Notes: generated by a model from the sequence alone, not told the origin. Positions 7,418 to 16,757 are shown, counted from the stretch's first letter. The stretch is 64,000 nt of DNA from Pseudoselenomonas ruminantium (GCF_900104055.1 NZ_FNJQ01000002.1:88904-152903); one strand, 5' to 3'. A program made the numbers and translations.

Positions 7418-9373
7418 ATGAAATTGAGCAGAGTTTTTATAGAGCACTTCAAAGGGCTCGACAAAATGGACGTCGCCCCGGAAGGCAAAGACGTAACGGT
7501 GCGCGGCAAGAACGGCAGCGGCAAGACGACTATCGCTGACGCTTACGCTTGGTGCATGACCGGGAAGGGGTTCGACGGCAAGACCATCGACACGCAGATT
7601 AAGAAGCGGGCTGAAGATGGCTCTACCCCGAACGACGGCGGCGTGGAGCACGCTGTGGAAGTTGTTCTTGAGAACGAAGGACGGCTGATTACCCTCCGGC
7701 GCGAGTTCAAAGAAAAATGGGAAAAGCACCGGGGGACGGCAGACAGAGAGTTTAAGGGACATACAACCGTATACAGCATTGACGGCGTACCGATGCAGAA
7801 AAAGGAATTTGAACGCCGGGTAAGCGACCTTGTCAAAGGCGATACTTTCCAGATTCTTTCTATGCCATTGCATTTTTGCACAAACGTGAAGTGGCAGGAC
7901 AGGCGCAAGGTTCTTATGATGATGTGCGGCGATACGCCGGATAAAAAGATTATTGACGATAATCCTTCTTTAGAGCCTCTCCGCAAAGAACTGGAGAACA
8001 AGACCATTGCAGATTATCGCAAGGTACTCCAATCGAAAATGAAAAAGAACAACGAGGAAGCCAAAAGCATACCTGCCAGGATTGACGAACTCACAGGAAT
8101 GATGGCTGAAACCTCCGGCAACAAAGATGTGCTCGAAACCGAATTAAAGAGCCTCGAAAAGCAAAAGGCAGATAAGGAAAAAGAGCTTGTCGGCATTAAG
8201 AACGGCGGCGAAATTGCAGAAAACAAAAAGCGCATTGCAGAGCTCGAAGCCAAAATGACAAAGTTCGTTGCAGAGTTTGAGGCAGATTACAGCCGTAAGG
8301 CCGGGGAGGCTGAAAGAGTTGTCGCCGGGTGCAGGGCAAAAATCGAGCGTTTAGGGGAAACCATTGAGCGTAACCAGACGGAGATAGAGCGGTCAAAGGC
8401 GGCTGCAGAAACCGCTGACAAATTGGCAGCAGGACTCCGTGAAGAATGGGGCAAGGTTCAAAAAGAGGCGTTCCCGGACAATATCAAAGATACCTGCCCT
8501 TGCTGCGGGCAAAAGCTCCCGACGGAACGAGTCGAAGAACTACGGCAGAAAGAGCTGGACAAGTTCAACCTCGATAAGGCGGCGAAGCTGAAAGCCATCA
8601 ACGAAAAGGGCAAGCGGATTATGGCAGACAAAGCCAAAGACCTCGATAAGGTTTCCGTGTTGGAAGCCGCTAATACAGAGGCGCAAGCCCGAATTGATGA
8701 ACTTTCAAAGAGTCTCGAGGACTCCGAAAAGATGTTGGCGGGCTTGGACAAGCCAGAGGCGACCAAACAGCCGGACTACCTCACCATGAAAGAAGAAGTT
8801 CAGTTCACGGAAAACATTATCAAGAGCCTGCAGGCGGGCGGCGAACAAGAAGCGCGGGCGGCAGAAATTGAGATAACAAACCTTGGTGCAGAGATTTCAG
8901 CACGGCAAGAAAAGCTCGCGGCCTTCAAGCAGAATGAGGCTATGGAAGCCCGCATAGAGGAATTGAAAGACCGGGAAAAGACGCTCGGCAAGATGTACTC
9001 CGACCTTGAAAAGCAGCTATTTCTCACAGAGGAATTTTTGCGGGCAAAAGTTAAGGCGACAGAGGATAACATCAATAGCCATTTTAAGTACGTCAAGTTC
9101 AAAATGTTTGAGCAGAAAATCAACGGGGCGTTGGAAGAATGTTGCGAACCGATTATTGACGGTGTACCGTTCAACGACGGCCTCAACAAGGGCAATCGCA
9201 TGAAGGCGGCTTTGGATATTGTCAACGCTTTAAGCAAGTATTACGGCGTATCGCTCCCGGTATTCATTGACGACTGTGAGAGCTACACCAGCCTTCCAGA
9301 TGTTGACGCTCAAGTTATTAAGCTCATAGCCGACGGGGCGCATGACGAACTGTCGGTAGAGATAGATGATTAA
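7418..9373 (+). CDS. SbcC/Rad50-like AAA ATPase
   Basis: 651 residues from the ATG at 7418 (AAAGGAG at 7402-7408). Walker A GKNGSGKTT is at ~30-38, after an N-terminal FKGLDKM strand. Two long coiled coils surround a Rad50-type zinc hook CPCCGQKLP near residue 360. The C-terminal lobe holds the ABC-type region ending VFIDDCESYTSLPDVDAQVI, a Walker B-like segment. Family role: ATP-dependent DNA end tethering or processing. It starts the recombination module (ATPase, RecT, MBL hydrolase); no SbcD-type nuclease gene is adjacent. Confidence 0.85.
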   Translation: MKLSRVFIEHFKGLDKMDVAPEGKDVTVRGKNGSGKTTIADAYAWCMTGKGFDGKTIDTQIKKRAEDGSTPNDGGVEHAVEVVLENEGRLITLRREFKEKWEKHRGTADREFKGHTTVYSIDGVPMQKKEFERRVSDLVKGDTFQILSMPLHFCTNVKWQDRRKVLMMMCGDTPDKKIIDDNPSLEPLRKELENKTIADYRKVLQSKMKKNNEEAKSIPARIDELTGMMAETSGNKDVLETELKSLEKQKADKEKELVGIKNGGEIAENKKRIAELEAKMTKFVAEFEADYSRKAGEAERVVAGCRAKIERLGETIERNQTEIERSKAAAETADKLAAGLREEWGKVQKEAFPDNIKDTCPCCGQKLPTERVEELRQKELDKFNLDKAAKLKAINEKGKRIMADKAKDLDKVSVLEAANTEAQARIDELSKSLEDSEKMLAGLDKPEATKQPDYLTMKEEVQFTENIIKSLQAGGEQEARAAEIEITNLGAEISARQEKLAAFKQNEAMEARIEELKDREKTLGKMYSDLEKQLFLTEEFLRAKVKATEDNINSHFKYVKFKMFEQKINGALEECCEPIIDGVPFNDGLNKGNRMKAALDIVNALSKYYGVSLPVFIDDCESYTSLPDVDAQVIKLIADGAHDELSVEIDD

Positions 9374-9401
9374 CCATTTAGACCATTAGGAGGAATTTAC
9401 A

Positions 9402-10262
9402 ATGGCAAACGAGATTCAGACGGTAGAGACGGCAGCAGAGGTAAAAGCGGCGGCACCACAAACCAAAAGAGACGTAATCCCCGGATTCGGTTCTATTGAA
9501 TCGTTTGAGGCATTGCAGAGAATGTCGAAGCTGCTTGCAACAATCGACCTGCTCCCGGCGCATTATCACAACAACCTCGGTAACTGCGCGATTGCGCTCA
9601 ATATGGCAACGCGAATGAACGCAGATGTTATGATGGTCGCCCAAAACTTGTATGTGGTATACGGCAACCCGGCATGGAGCAGTAAGTTTATGATTGCCAC
9701 TTTTAACCAGTGTGGCAAGTATTCCAGTATTCACTACAAGGAAACAGGCAAGAAGGGTACAGATTCTTGGGGCTGCATTGCATGGGCAAAGGAGCTGGCC
9801 ACGGGCGAAATTTTGGAAGGTCCTGAGGTTACAATCGCGATTGCAAAAGCCGAAGGCTGGTACAGCAAGAACGGCAGTAAGTGGCAGACAATGCCTGCGC
9901 AGATGTTACGTTACCGCGCGGCCGCTTGGTTTATCCGTACCACCGCGCCGGAATTGTCTATGGGCTTGCAGACCGTTGATGAAGTTGTGGATTCAGAGCC
10001 TATCAACATCACGGAGGAAATTAACGCAAACGCGAACCGGGAAGAATTTATCCCGGAGGCACCTGCTCCGGCGATTACTCCAGGTCACAAGGCAACGATG
10101 GCAGACCTTGACAAGGCCGAAAAGGAAGCCGTACCAGTAGAAACCCCGGCAAAGGAAGAAGCAAAGCCCGCTGAAAAGAAGGAAGCACCCGCGAAAAAGG
10201 CAGCAGCCGAAAAGCAGGAAGCCCCTCAGCAGGAAACCTTGATGGAAGGTCCGGGATTCTAA
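9402..10262 (+). CDS. RecT-family single-strand annealing protein
   Basis: 286 residues. The core (residues ~20-190) carries the RecT-like pattern: LLPAHYHNNLGNCAIALNMA, MNADVMMVAQNLYVVYGNPA, and QMLRYRAAAWFIRTTAPEL. The last ~70 residues are a low-complexity Ala/Glu/Lys/Pro tail. RecT proteins anneal complementary single strands during phage recombination. RBS AGGAGG; it is followed with no gap by the MBL hydrolase. Confidence 0.82.
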   Translation: MANEIQTVETAAEVKAAAPQTKRDVIPGFGSIESFEALQRMSKLLATIDLLPAHYHNNLGNCAIALNMATRMNADVMMVAQNLYVVYGNPAWSSKFMIATFNQCGKYSSIHYKETGKKGTDSWGCIAWAKELATGEILEGPEVTIAIAKAEGWYSKNGSKWQTMPAQMLRYRAAAWFIRTTAPELSMGLQTVDEVVDSEPINITEEINANANREEFIPEAPAPAITPGHKATMADLDKAEKEAVPVETPAKEEAKPAEKKEAPAKKAAAEKQEAPQQETLMEGPGF

Positions 10263-10967
10263 ATGCTTAAGATAGCAGTACACGCAAGTGGATCTAGCGG
10301 GAACTGCTACACGGTGACAGACGGCAGAATCACGGTCATGCTTGACTGTGGTTTACCGTATCGCCGGATACAGCAGTTGACAGGATTTCAGCACCCGGAC
10401 GCGGTTTTCATCACGCACGAACACAACGACCATATCAAAGCCGCTAAGGACTTTATGAAAAAGGGCGTTGATATTTATATGAGCCGGGGAACGATGGAGG
10501 CGGCAGGACTGGAAGAAAACCACCGCTTACACATCTTGAAAAATCGTCAATCGGTTTCGATTAAAGGAATTGTTGTCAGCGCATTTGATACCCAGCACGA
10601 CGCAGCTGAGCCTACTGGATTTCTTCTCGACGATGGAGAAGATAGATTACTTTACGCCACAGATACATATTATCTGCATTACAAATTTCCGGGGCTGACA
10701 AGGATTATGATTGAGTGTAATCATTCTTACGAGATTTTGAAGGAAAATGTAGGGAATGGTTCTTTACCAGAGGCGCTGGAAAAGCGATTGAAACAAAGCC
10801 ATTTTTCCATTGAAAATCTCAAGAAATTCTTTGCAGCTAATGACCTTTCAAAGGTTAAGGAAATATGGCTGATTCACCTTTCAAAAGGCAATGCAGACCC
10901 CGGACAATTTCAAAAGGAAATTGAAGCATTAACCGGGTTGCCTGTTTATGTGGCGAAAGGAGGCTGA
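10263..10967 (+). CDS. MBL-fold metallo-hydrolase (YycJ-like)
   Basis: 234 residues. The signature ASGSSGNCY is near the N-terminus, followed by the metal-binding motif HEHNDH (residues 52-57), later DTQHDA and a C-terminal IHLSKGN. YycJ-like MBL proteins include 5' exonucleases. Between recT and replication genes it is a good candidate for the resecting nuclease of the recombination module, but activity is inferred. Confidence 0.8.
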   Translation: MLKIAVHASGSSGNCYTVTDGRITVMLDCGLPYRRIQQLTGFQHPDAVFITHEHNDHIKAAKDFMKKGVDIYMSRGTMEAAGLEENHRLHILKNRQSVSIKGIVVSAFDTQHDAAEPTGFLLDDGEDRLLYATDTYYLHYKFPGLTRIMIECNHSYEILKENVGNGSLPEALEKRLKQSHFSIENLKKFFAANDLSKVKEIWLIHLSKGNADPGQFQKEIEALTGLPVYVAKGG

Positions 10968-10969
10968 AA

Positions 10970-11164
10970 ATGACTGAATTACAACAATTCAGAGGGTGCT
11001 CACGTTGCAGATTCAAAGAGGTTATAGACTGCGGCGGCGGTTTTGTGATTGTAGGCTGTACGCATGAACCGTATAAAGGCAAATGGGTTGCTGAAATTGA
11101 TAAGTGTCCGAGGGACGATTTTCACGAATTGTGCCAAAAGAAATGGACGCCACGAAGAATGTAG
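10970..11164 (+). CDS. Small Cys-rich phage protein
   Basis: 64 residues with Cys residues spaced CSRC...DC, CTH, KCP and LC, suggesting metal binding. RBS AAAGGAGG overlaps the end of the MBL gene. No function recognised. Confidence 0.6.
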   Translation: MTELQQFRGCSRCRFKEVIDCGGGFVIVGCTHEPYKGKWVAEIDKCPRDDFHELCQKKWTPRRM

Positions 11165-11177
11165 GGAGGTTCTTATT

Positions 11178-11726
11178 TTGACTAACGGAAAGATTGTTAT
11201 TGACAAGATAAAATTCATGGAAAAACAGGGCAGGATTAAGATTGATTTCAAGAATAGTGCAGACACCAACGGCGGGCAGTTTTCCGGCATTTATTCTGAA
11301 CCTGCCGACCCGGTATTTTACGAGGCAATGAAAAGCCTTAGAACGGACGCGGTAAGCATTTTGGAATTGCCGGAAGATATTACAAGCAGATTAGTGCCTT
11401 TTGGGGTTACGTTTCACTACAACGAGGGCGGTAGAATGGGGGCGATTATTACCAGCCGCCTTATGATTCCTTTGTTGGGGAATGAAACCGTTATTCAAAC
11501 GCCGATGATGAAATGTTATGACGGCGGTAATGACGAAGATAAATGCTTTTCAGAGGAAACGGCAAAGAAGCTATGGGCACTCGAAAAAGAGGCGCGACGG
11601 TATTTAGCCGGGGAGAGAGCGCAAACGAACTTGTGGGAGCAGCAGGAGCAGCCGCAACCACAGGAAGAAGCCCAGGACAGCGAAGTGCCGGAGCTGGAGG
11701 AAAATGTCAAGGCATTGGAGGCATAA
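11178..11726 (+). CDS. Conserved-type early phage protein, unknown
   Basis: 182 residues from TTG at 11178 with RBS AGGGAGGT seven bases upstream; a longer frame overlaps the previous gene. A compact N-terminal ~140-residue domain (MTNGKIVIDKIKF...) is followed by an acidic, Gln/Glu-rich tail. Position between recombination and replication genes suggests a DNA-metabolism accessory role, but no motif supports this. Confidence 0.6.
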   Translation: MTNGKIVIDKIKFMEKQGRIKIDFKNSADTNGGQFSGIYSEPADPVFYEAMKSLRTDAVSILELPEDITSRLVPFGVTFHYNEGGRMGAIITSRLMIPLLGNETVIQTPMMKCYDGGNDEDKCFSEETAKKLWALEKEARRYLAGERAQTNLWEQQEQPQPQEEAQDSEVPELEENVKALEA

Positions 11727-11761
11727 CATGAGGCGGCTTTTAGGCAAAGGGGGTGATTCTA

Positions 11762-12775
11762 TTGGCTAGGCCGCAAAAAACCGGGCTTGAATATTTCCCC
11801 TTAGATGTGGATATAGATTCAGACGAAAGGGTCGAGTTTATCCTTGCCAAACACGGCTTTATGGCGTTTGGGATTCTAATAAAGCTGCTGATGGAGATAT
11901 ATCGACAGGGCTATTACATTACGTGGACGGAAAGATTGCGCTATGTGTTCGCTAAACGGGTTAATGTAGACAGTATGTATACGGAAACCGTGGTTTCCGC
12001 ATACATAAACGAGGGGATTTTTGAGAAAAAACTGTTTGACGAATATGGGATTTTAACATCCCATGGCGTGCAAGCCCGCTATTTACAAGCCTCCGGGCGC
12101 AGGGTAACGGTTGAAATGATAAAAGAATTTTGTCTTTTAGACCCCAAAGAACTGCCAAAAACGCCAAAAATCACATTTATCAATGTTTCTGTATGCAAAA
12201 ACCCTAGTTTCCGTATACATAATGACGACGGAAACGGCGATAATTGCGACATTACGCCTACAAAAACCCCACAAAGTAAAGTAAAGGAAAGTAATAAAGA
12301 TGTTGTTGTTACCCCCTATAATCCCCCTCAAAAGGGGGACGAAGATATGGAGCTAGAAACAGAGGTGACAGAAAAGGACGAAGCGACCGCTAACGTATTT
12401 ACCCTCTTTGAGAACAATATCCACCCTATCACAGGGCAGATAGAGACAGACACGCTGTCAGACCTCTTAGACCATTACGGGGAACATTGGACGACAGAGG
12501 CCATCAAGGAAGCAGCATTGCGGAATGGTCGCTCGGTGAAATATATCCAGTCAATTCTTGAGGCTTGGGAGCGTGACGGATTCAAAGCACCAAAGCCGGA
12601 AAGGAGCAAAGCAAATGAACGAGGACTTCAAAGCACTCGTAGAAAAAATCAATGCCAACCGGGCGAAGGCGGGGATGTCCCCGACAGCCTCAAAGAGTTC
12701 TATGCAGACATCGAAGAAGTCAAAAACAGACCTAAACCGTGGGAAGTACAGCGACCTGACGGAACAGGAATTTGA
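11762..12775 (+). CDS. Phage replication initiator-like protein (DUF4373/Lin1244-like N-terminus)
   Basis: About 337 residues from TTG at 11762 (RBS AAAGGGGGTG). The N-terminus (FPLDVDIDSDERVEFILAKH, GFMAFGILIKLLMEIY) matches the winged-helix domain of Lin1244/Lin1753-type phage proteins. The C-terminal part (TLSDLLDHYGEHWTTEAIKEA, YIQSILEAWERDGF) is DnaD-like. These proteins usually bind the phage origin and recruit the loader encoded next. Its last 161 bp overlap the DnaC-like gene in another frame. Confidence 0.75.
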   Translation: MARPQKTGLEYFPLDVDIDSDERVEFILAKHGFMAFGILIKLLMEIYRQGYYITWTERLRYVFAKRVNVDSMYTETVVSAYINEGIFEKKLFDEYGILTSHGVQARYLQASGRRVTVEMIKEFCLLDPKELPKTPKITFINVSVCKNPSFRIHNDDGNGDNCDITPTKTPQSKVKESNKDVVVTPYNPPQKGDEDMELETEVTEKDEATANVFTLFENNIHPITGQIETDTLSDLLDHYGEHWTTEAIKEAALRNGRSVKYIQSILEAWERDGFKAPKPERSKANERGLQSTRRKNQCQPGEGGDVPDSLKEFYADIEEVKNRPKPWEVQRPDGTGI

Positions 12776-13553
12776 GGCGCACAAGGACGACATAGCCGCC
12801 ATTGAGGCGGCGCAGGAAGTATGCCACGGGTGCAGAGGGGCAGAATGCAGGCAGGGCGTGACGGGCATGGTCCCAGTCATTGCCCCGGAGAACGGCAGAT
12901 TTTACACCGCCATGAGAATGTGCAAGTGGGAGAAGTTGCGCCGGGAGAACAAGCGCAAAGAAAAGCTATTCAGTAGGGCACGGGTTCCATTCGCTTACAG
13001 CCGGGACAATTTCAGCACATACAAAGTTACCGCGGACAATCAGACAGCCGTCGAGGCGGCAAAGTGGAGCTTACAGGAAGGCAACAAACGCGGCCTTTTT
13101 CTCTATGGCAAGACCGGGACAGGCAAAACAAAGCTGGCGGCGGTCATTGCCAACGAAAAGACCGGGCGCGGGGAACAAGTTTTATTTTCTTCGGTCCCGG
13201 ACTTTCTCGCAGATATTAGAGCCAGCTATGGGAAGAACGCGAACGCAGAGACGATGGAGCTGGCGCGGGATATTCCCTGCCTTATCCTTGACGATTTGGG
13301 GGCCGAAAAATTAACGGACTGGGTAGGAGAGCAGTTGTTTTGCCTCTTGAACCATAGGTACAACGAGGGCTTACAGACCATCATCACGAGCAATTACGAG
13401 CCGGAAACCATCATGTCACGCCTTGTAAGCATAGACAAAGATGGACGCTTGGACGACACGCATGCACGGCGAATTATGAGCAGGATCTTCGGAATGTGCG
13501 AAATGGTATGCGTCGGCGGCAAGGATTGGAGAAAGGGAGGAATGACACTTTGA
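12615..13553 (+). CDS. DnaC-like helicase loader ATPase
   Basis: 312 residues from ATG 12615 (RBS AAAGGAG eight bases upstream). A Cys cluster CHGCRGAEC with a further Cys near MCKWEK suggests a zinc-binding N-domain. Walker A GKTGTGKT is at about residue 165, Walker B LILDDLGAE, sensor ITSNYEP and an Arg-rich end DDTHARRIMSRI. It loads the host replicative helicase at the phage origin. The stop overlaps the rusA-like TTG start. Confidence 0.88.
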   Translation: MNEDFKALVEKINANRAKAGMSPTASKSSMQTSKKSKTDLNRGKYSDLTEQEFEAHKDDIAAIEAAQEVCHGCRGAECRQGVTGMVPVIAPENGRFYTAMRMCKWEKLRRENKRKEKLFSRARVPFAYSRDNFSTYKVTADNQTAVEAAKWSLQEGNKRGLFLYGKTGTGKTKLAAVIANEKTGRGEQVLFSSVPDFLADIRASYGKNANAETMELARDIPCLILDDLGAEKLTDWVGEQLFCLLNHRYNEGLQTIITSNYEPETIMSRLVSIDKDGRLDDTHARRIMSRIFGMCEMVCVGGKDWRKGGMTL

Positions 13554-14062
13554 AAATTGACAAGGATATACCTTTTGCGTTTACGATACCGGGGCAACCA
13601 GCAACGAAGAAAAACAGCCCCGTCCTCGTAAGGGGGCGGGCGGTTGTTTTGCCGAGCAAGGCATACAAAGCATACGAGAAGGCTTTTCGCAAGGAGCTGG
13701 AACGGATTGAGGCCGAAAGGGGAGGGTTACCGCACTATGACGGTCCCGTCCAACTGTGGGCAAGGTATTTTCTGCAGGACAGGAGAGCCTACCCGGATTT
13801 GAACGGGCTTATCCAGGCAACGCAGGACATCATCAGCGACGAATATAGCCACAAAGACCACCGCAAGACCTTGAAGCGGCGGTGGATTCTTGCAGACGAC
13901 CGTCTCGTGAAGAGTCTTGACGGGTGCAGGATAGCAGGAATAGACAAGGATTGTCCGCGCGTTGAGATTTACATAGAGCCGTTGGAGGTTGACGCGGAGC
14001 AGGAGACAGACCCGGCGATAGTACGGCTGATTAAAGAGCGAATGCAACAAGGGCTTTTCTAA
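13550..14062 (+). CDS. rusA: RusA-like Holliday junction resolvase
   Basis: 170 residues from TTG at 13550, overlapping the loader stop, with RBS GGGAGG. RusA features: FTIPGQPATKKNS at the N-terminus, an acidic-rich AYPDLNGLIQATQDII (catalytic Asp region), and a terminal strand PRVEIYIEPL. RusA cuts four-way junctions made during phage recombination. Confidence 0.85.
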   Translation: MKIDKDIPFAFTIPGQPATKKNSPVLVRGRAVVLPSKAYKAYEKAFRKELERIEAERGGLPHYDGPVQLWARYFLQDRRAYPDLNGLIQATQDIISDEYSHKDHRKTLKRRWILADDRLVKSLDGCRIAGIDKDCPRVEIYIEPLEVDAEQETDPAIVRLIKERMQQGLF

Positions 14063-14080
14063 GCTAGGGGGGCGGGAGCT

Positions 14081-14275
14081 ATGGCAAGCGACTGGAACAT
14101 AGAGCATTATCGAGATCCCACCGCGAATGCGGCGATACGGGACGAAGCAAGGGAAATGTGGCGGGCGAAGGCCAAAAAGGCCATCTTTGCGGCAAAGGCC
14201 GCCCTCAAAGCGCATGGCTTCGAGGCTGTGGGGAGAATTTCGATTAGAGACCGCAAAAGCGGGAAATTGTATTAA
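14081..14275 (+). CDS. Small phage protein, unknown
   Basis: 64 residues, basic and helical (MWRAKAKKAIFAAKAALKAHGF). RBS GGGGGGCGGGAG before ATG. No family recognised. Confidence 0.5.
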   Translation: MASDWNIEHYRDPTANAAIRDEAREMWRAKAKKAIFAAKAALKAHGFEAVGRISIRDRKSGKLY

Positions 14276-14400
14276 ATCGCCCTGATAGCCCCGTTGAGCG
14301 ATTTTAGAACACAGGGCAGGCAAGTATATCAAACCGCGATTAAAAACGCACCTGCGAGGCGTGAGGGGCAAATTAGAGCATTTTGAAAGAGGTTCAGACA

Positions 14401-15015
14401 ATGAGTTTTGCAAGAGCAAGAGCGCGAAAGGAGAAAAAAGCCGCCCGCAAGGGGCAAAAAGAAGGAGTCAAGGACGCGGTCAAAGTCCGGCAGAGCGTCA
14501 AGACGGCATACGTCAACCAGTACCGGGCAGACCTTATCCGGCGCAAGGTTACGCTACACAACCTGTCAGCCTGTTTTCTTCTGACCATGCACGACGGGTA
14601 CGGATTCGGGAGGGGGCGACTATTGAGACTGCGGGACAAAATGCAGAGTATTTTTGATTCGCTGATTGCAAAGACTGTCAGCGTTGAGGAAATAGCGGCA
14701 TACCTCCGGGAAGATCTGAAAATGGACGTAGGGGTTGACGCTTTCGACTCGAAGGCCAGCCACAACAGGCAGATAGAGATTCGGTGCATAAAAGAAATGT
14801 CGTCGGCTTTTCTCATGGCATTGCTTGACGAGTTTGATTTCAAGCGAAAGAGATTGACAGACGCTTACACGATGGTATGCGAGCTTAGTGACAGCGTGGG
14901 GCGGCACGAAACGACCTACGAGGCGATTTGTGAGAAAGTGGAGAAGGTTATGAGCCAAAAGGCAGGAAATAGCCACAAGGCGTGTTTTAGAGCTGTTACC
15001 TACACAAACCCTTAA
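14401..15015 (+). CDS. Phage protein, unknown, basic N-terminus
   Basis: 204 residues from ATG 14401 (AAAGAGGT upstream). The first 25 residues are strongly basic (ARARKEKKAARKGQKEG), the rest helical. It might contact nucleic acid; no domain recognised. The gap 14276-14400 contains no convincing gene. Confidence 0.6.
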   Translation: MSFARARARKEKKAARKGQKEGVKDAVKVRQSVKTAYVNQYRADLIRRKVTLHNLSACFLLTMHDGYGFGRGRLLRLRDKMQSIFDSLIAKTVSVEEIAAYLREDLKMDVGVDAFDSKASHNRQIEIRCIKEMSSAFLMALLDEFDFKRKRLTDAYTMVCELSDSVGRHETTYEAICEKVEKVMSQKAGNSHKACFRAVTYTNP

Positions 15016-15097
15016 ACAATTAAATAAAAGCGTTTCTAGGGGCAATGTTACCGAGCACAAATGGAAATTTAGAGCATATAAAAGGGAGACAAAACGC

Positions 15098-15412
15098 ATG
15101 AAGTTGAAAAAGAGCAGTTATCCGCTCCAGGAATTTCTGAAAGGGCAAGTAAAGCCCTGCTTGAGCACCGAGGATTATACAAAGCTGTTAAGGCTTATCA
15201 ATGATTTTGTGAGGATAAGATTTTTTGAATTAGCCAAAAAGGAAAATCAAAGGGAACGGCTGATTTATTCAGCACAAGAAATTAAAGCTATTTGCAAAAC
15301 AAGAAAATGCAAGGATTGCCCCTTTTGTTACGGCTTTCGAGATTTTACTTATTTATGTCTTATGGATAGAAAAGATAATGACGGTGCTATGCCTAAAGAA
15401 TGGGTAGTTTAA
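15098..15412 (+). CDS. Small phage protein with Cys cluster
   Basis: 104 residues. The C-terminal third has Cys in the pattern C-x4-C-x2-C-x2-C and one more Cys near TYLC, suggesting zinc binding. RBS AAAGGGAG. Function unknown. Locally more AT-rich than its neighbours. Confidence 0.6.
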   Translation: MKLKKSSYPLQEFLKGQVKPCLSTEDYTKLLRLINDFVRIRFFELAKKENQRERLIYSAQEIKAICKTRKCKDCPFCYGFRDFTYLCLMDRKDNDGAMPKEWVV

Positions 15413-15434
15413 CTGACTAAAAGGAGAATGTGAA

Positions 15435-15917
15435 ATGAGAAAAAACCACAACAAAAACAACGGCGCATGGGCAGCAGTTTTCAGCCTCACGAAAGAGCTT
15501 TATTTATTGGGGAAGGCCGTCAGAGTTTTGGGGAGTTGGACGGCAAAAATTGACCGCGATATAAGCGAAATTAAGAAGTCGGTCAAGAGAACGGAAAAGA
15601 AAAAACCGCTGCTTTTGCTCGCGATTCCGAAACCTTGCGATGGGGAGCTTTACAGAAATTGGACGTTGGACAATTATGCGAAAAAGGTTGACGAAGAACA
15701 CGCGGAAATGTTCGAGGCTTATGTCAAATGGAGAGCCACGGGAGAGGAAGCAGACCGTCACGAATTTTTGAGGGAGTGTACGGATTCAATCGTGGCCATC
15801 ACCAGCTTTATGAATAAGGCCGGAGCAGACATTCACGAACGACAGAAAGTTTTGTGCGAAGTCAACAACAGCAACGCCACCCGCGACAATGGAAAGAGGT
15901 TCAAGAAGGGAGCGTAA
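15435..15917 (+). CDS. MazG-like NTP pyrophosphohydrolase
   Basis: 160 residues. After a basic N-terminus and hydrophobic stretch (~55-63), the second half has the all-alpha NTP-PPase pattern: KKVDEEHAEMFEA (Glu pair), EFLRECTDSIVAITSF (Glu and Asp ligands), and a final NATRDNGKRFKKGA. These enzymes hydrolyse NTPs or modified nucleotides; many phages encode one to adjust nucleotide pools. Confidence 0.7.
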   Translation: MRKNHNKNNGAWAAVFSLTKELYLLGKAVRVLGSWTAKIDRDISEIKKSVKRTEKKKPLLLLAIPKPCDGELYRNWTLDNYAKKVDEEHAEMFEAYVKWRATGEEADRHEFLRECTDSIVAITSFMNKAGADIHERQKVLCEVNNSNATRDNGKRFKKGA

Positions 15918-15921
15918 GACC

Positions 15922-16626
15922 ATGAAAGTCGTATGGACGGAAAAGGCCGAACAGGAATATGCGGCACGCCACCCCGGCAAGCGGAACCAGCGCAAGGCAG
16001 GGACGCAAGTTATTTACGACGGAAAGCCCGTCGCCGTGTCAATGTCAGATAGTGCCGTGTTCAGGGCATACAAGGCCCGCGGCTGGGTAAGAGTTCTTCG
16101 GGAGAAGAAGCACGAATACATCGGAGACCTAAGCCCCCGGCCTAATAATTGCCTGTCGGACGAAGCGCGGGAAGAACGGTGGCGGCAGCTACAAAATTAT
16201 TTCGGCAGCGAGGAAAAGTACAGCATGAAAGAGATTACAGATTTCATGGGGCTGACCTGCACCGACACGCTGAAGCATTTTGTCGTTAAGTATGGCAAGG
16301 AAATGGCGGCCAGGTACGGAAAGTTGCCATACAAAAAAGGCTTGGGAGCTATCTACACGGCATTGATGGAAAAGCCGCCGAAAGAGCCGCCGAAACTGGA
16401 CGCGAGGGTCGCAAAGCAGAATAAGCGGTGGAAGATTCTTTGCAAGGAGATACGGCAAAAGAAAGACCTGCAGCAGATAGCCAGAGATTTAGGACTCGGT
16501 AGACCGGATTCCCTGCGGGACTTTTTCAGTAAGCACGGGGAAAGGCTTTTTAATGAGTTTGGGGCGCTTCCTTATTCGCCCGTATTGCCAAAGTATATGC
16601 GGAAATATATGGAGGGCGTGGCATGA
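15922..16626 (+). CDS. Phage protein with two internal HTH-like repeats
   Basis: 234 residues from ATG 15922. Two similar segments are visible: residues ~95-135 (YSMKEITDFMGLTCTDTLKH ... LPYKKGL) and ~180-225 (KKDLQQIARDLGLGRPDSLR ... LPYSPVL). Each resembles a helix-turn-helix ending in a shared F/YGxLPY motif. DNA binding is inferred. The stop overlaps the next ATG (ATGA). Confidence 0.6.
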   Translation: MKVVWTEKAEQEYAARHPGKRNQRKAGTQVIYDGKPVAVSMSDSAVFRAYKARGWVRVLREKKHEYIGDLSPRPNNCLSDEAREERWRQLQNYFGSEEKYSMKEITDFMGLTCTDTLKHFVVKYGKEMAARYGKLPYKKGLGAIYTALMEKPPKEPPKLDARVAKQNKRWKILCKEIRQKKDLQQIARDLGLGRPDSLRDFFSKHGERLFNEFGALPYSPVLPKYMRKYMEGVA

Positions 16627-16757
16627 CGGATTATTACATCGGGATTATCGTAGGCGGCCTTATTGGCTACGGATTGTCTCTTTTGACCATGTTGTTCGTT
16701 TGGAGCTTGTGCGTAGTATCAGCGAAGGCAGACAGGAGAGCTGACAATGGAAAATGA
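16623..16757 (+). CDS. Small single-pass membrane protein
   Basis: 44 residues starting MTDYYIGIIVGG, with one hydrophobic segment (residues ~5-34) and a basic tail. It starts in an ATGA overlap with the preceding gene and overlaps the next start by 11 bases. Function unknown. Confidence 0.6.
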   Translation: MTDYYIGIIVGGLIGYGLSLLTMLFVWSLCVVSAKADRRADNGK

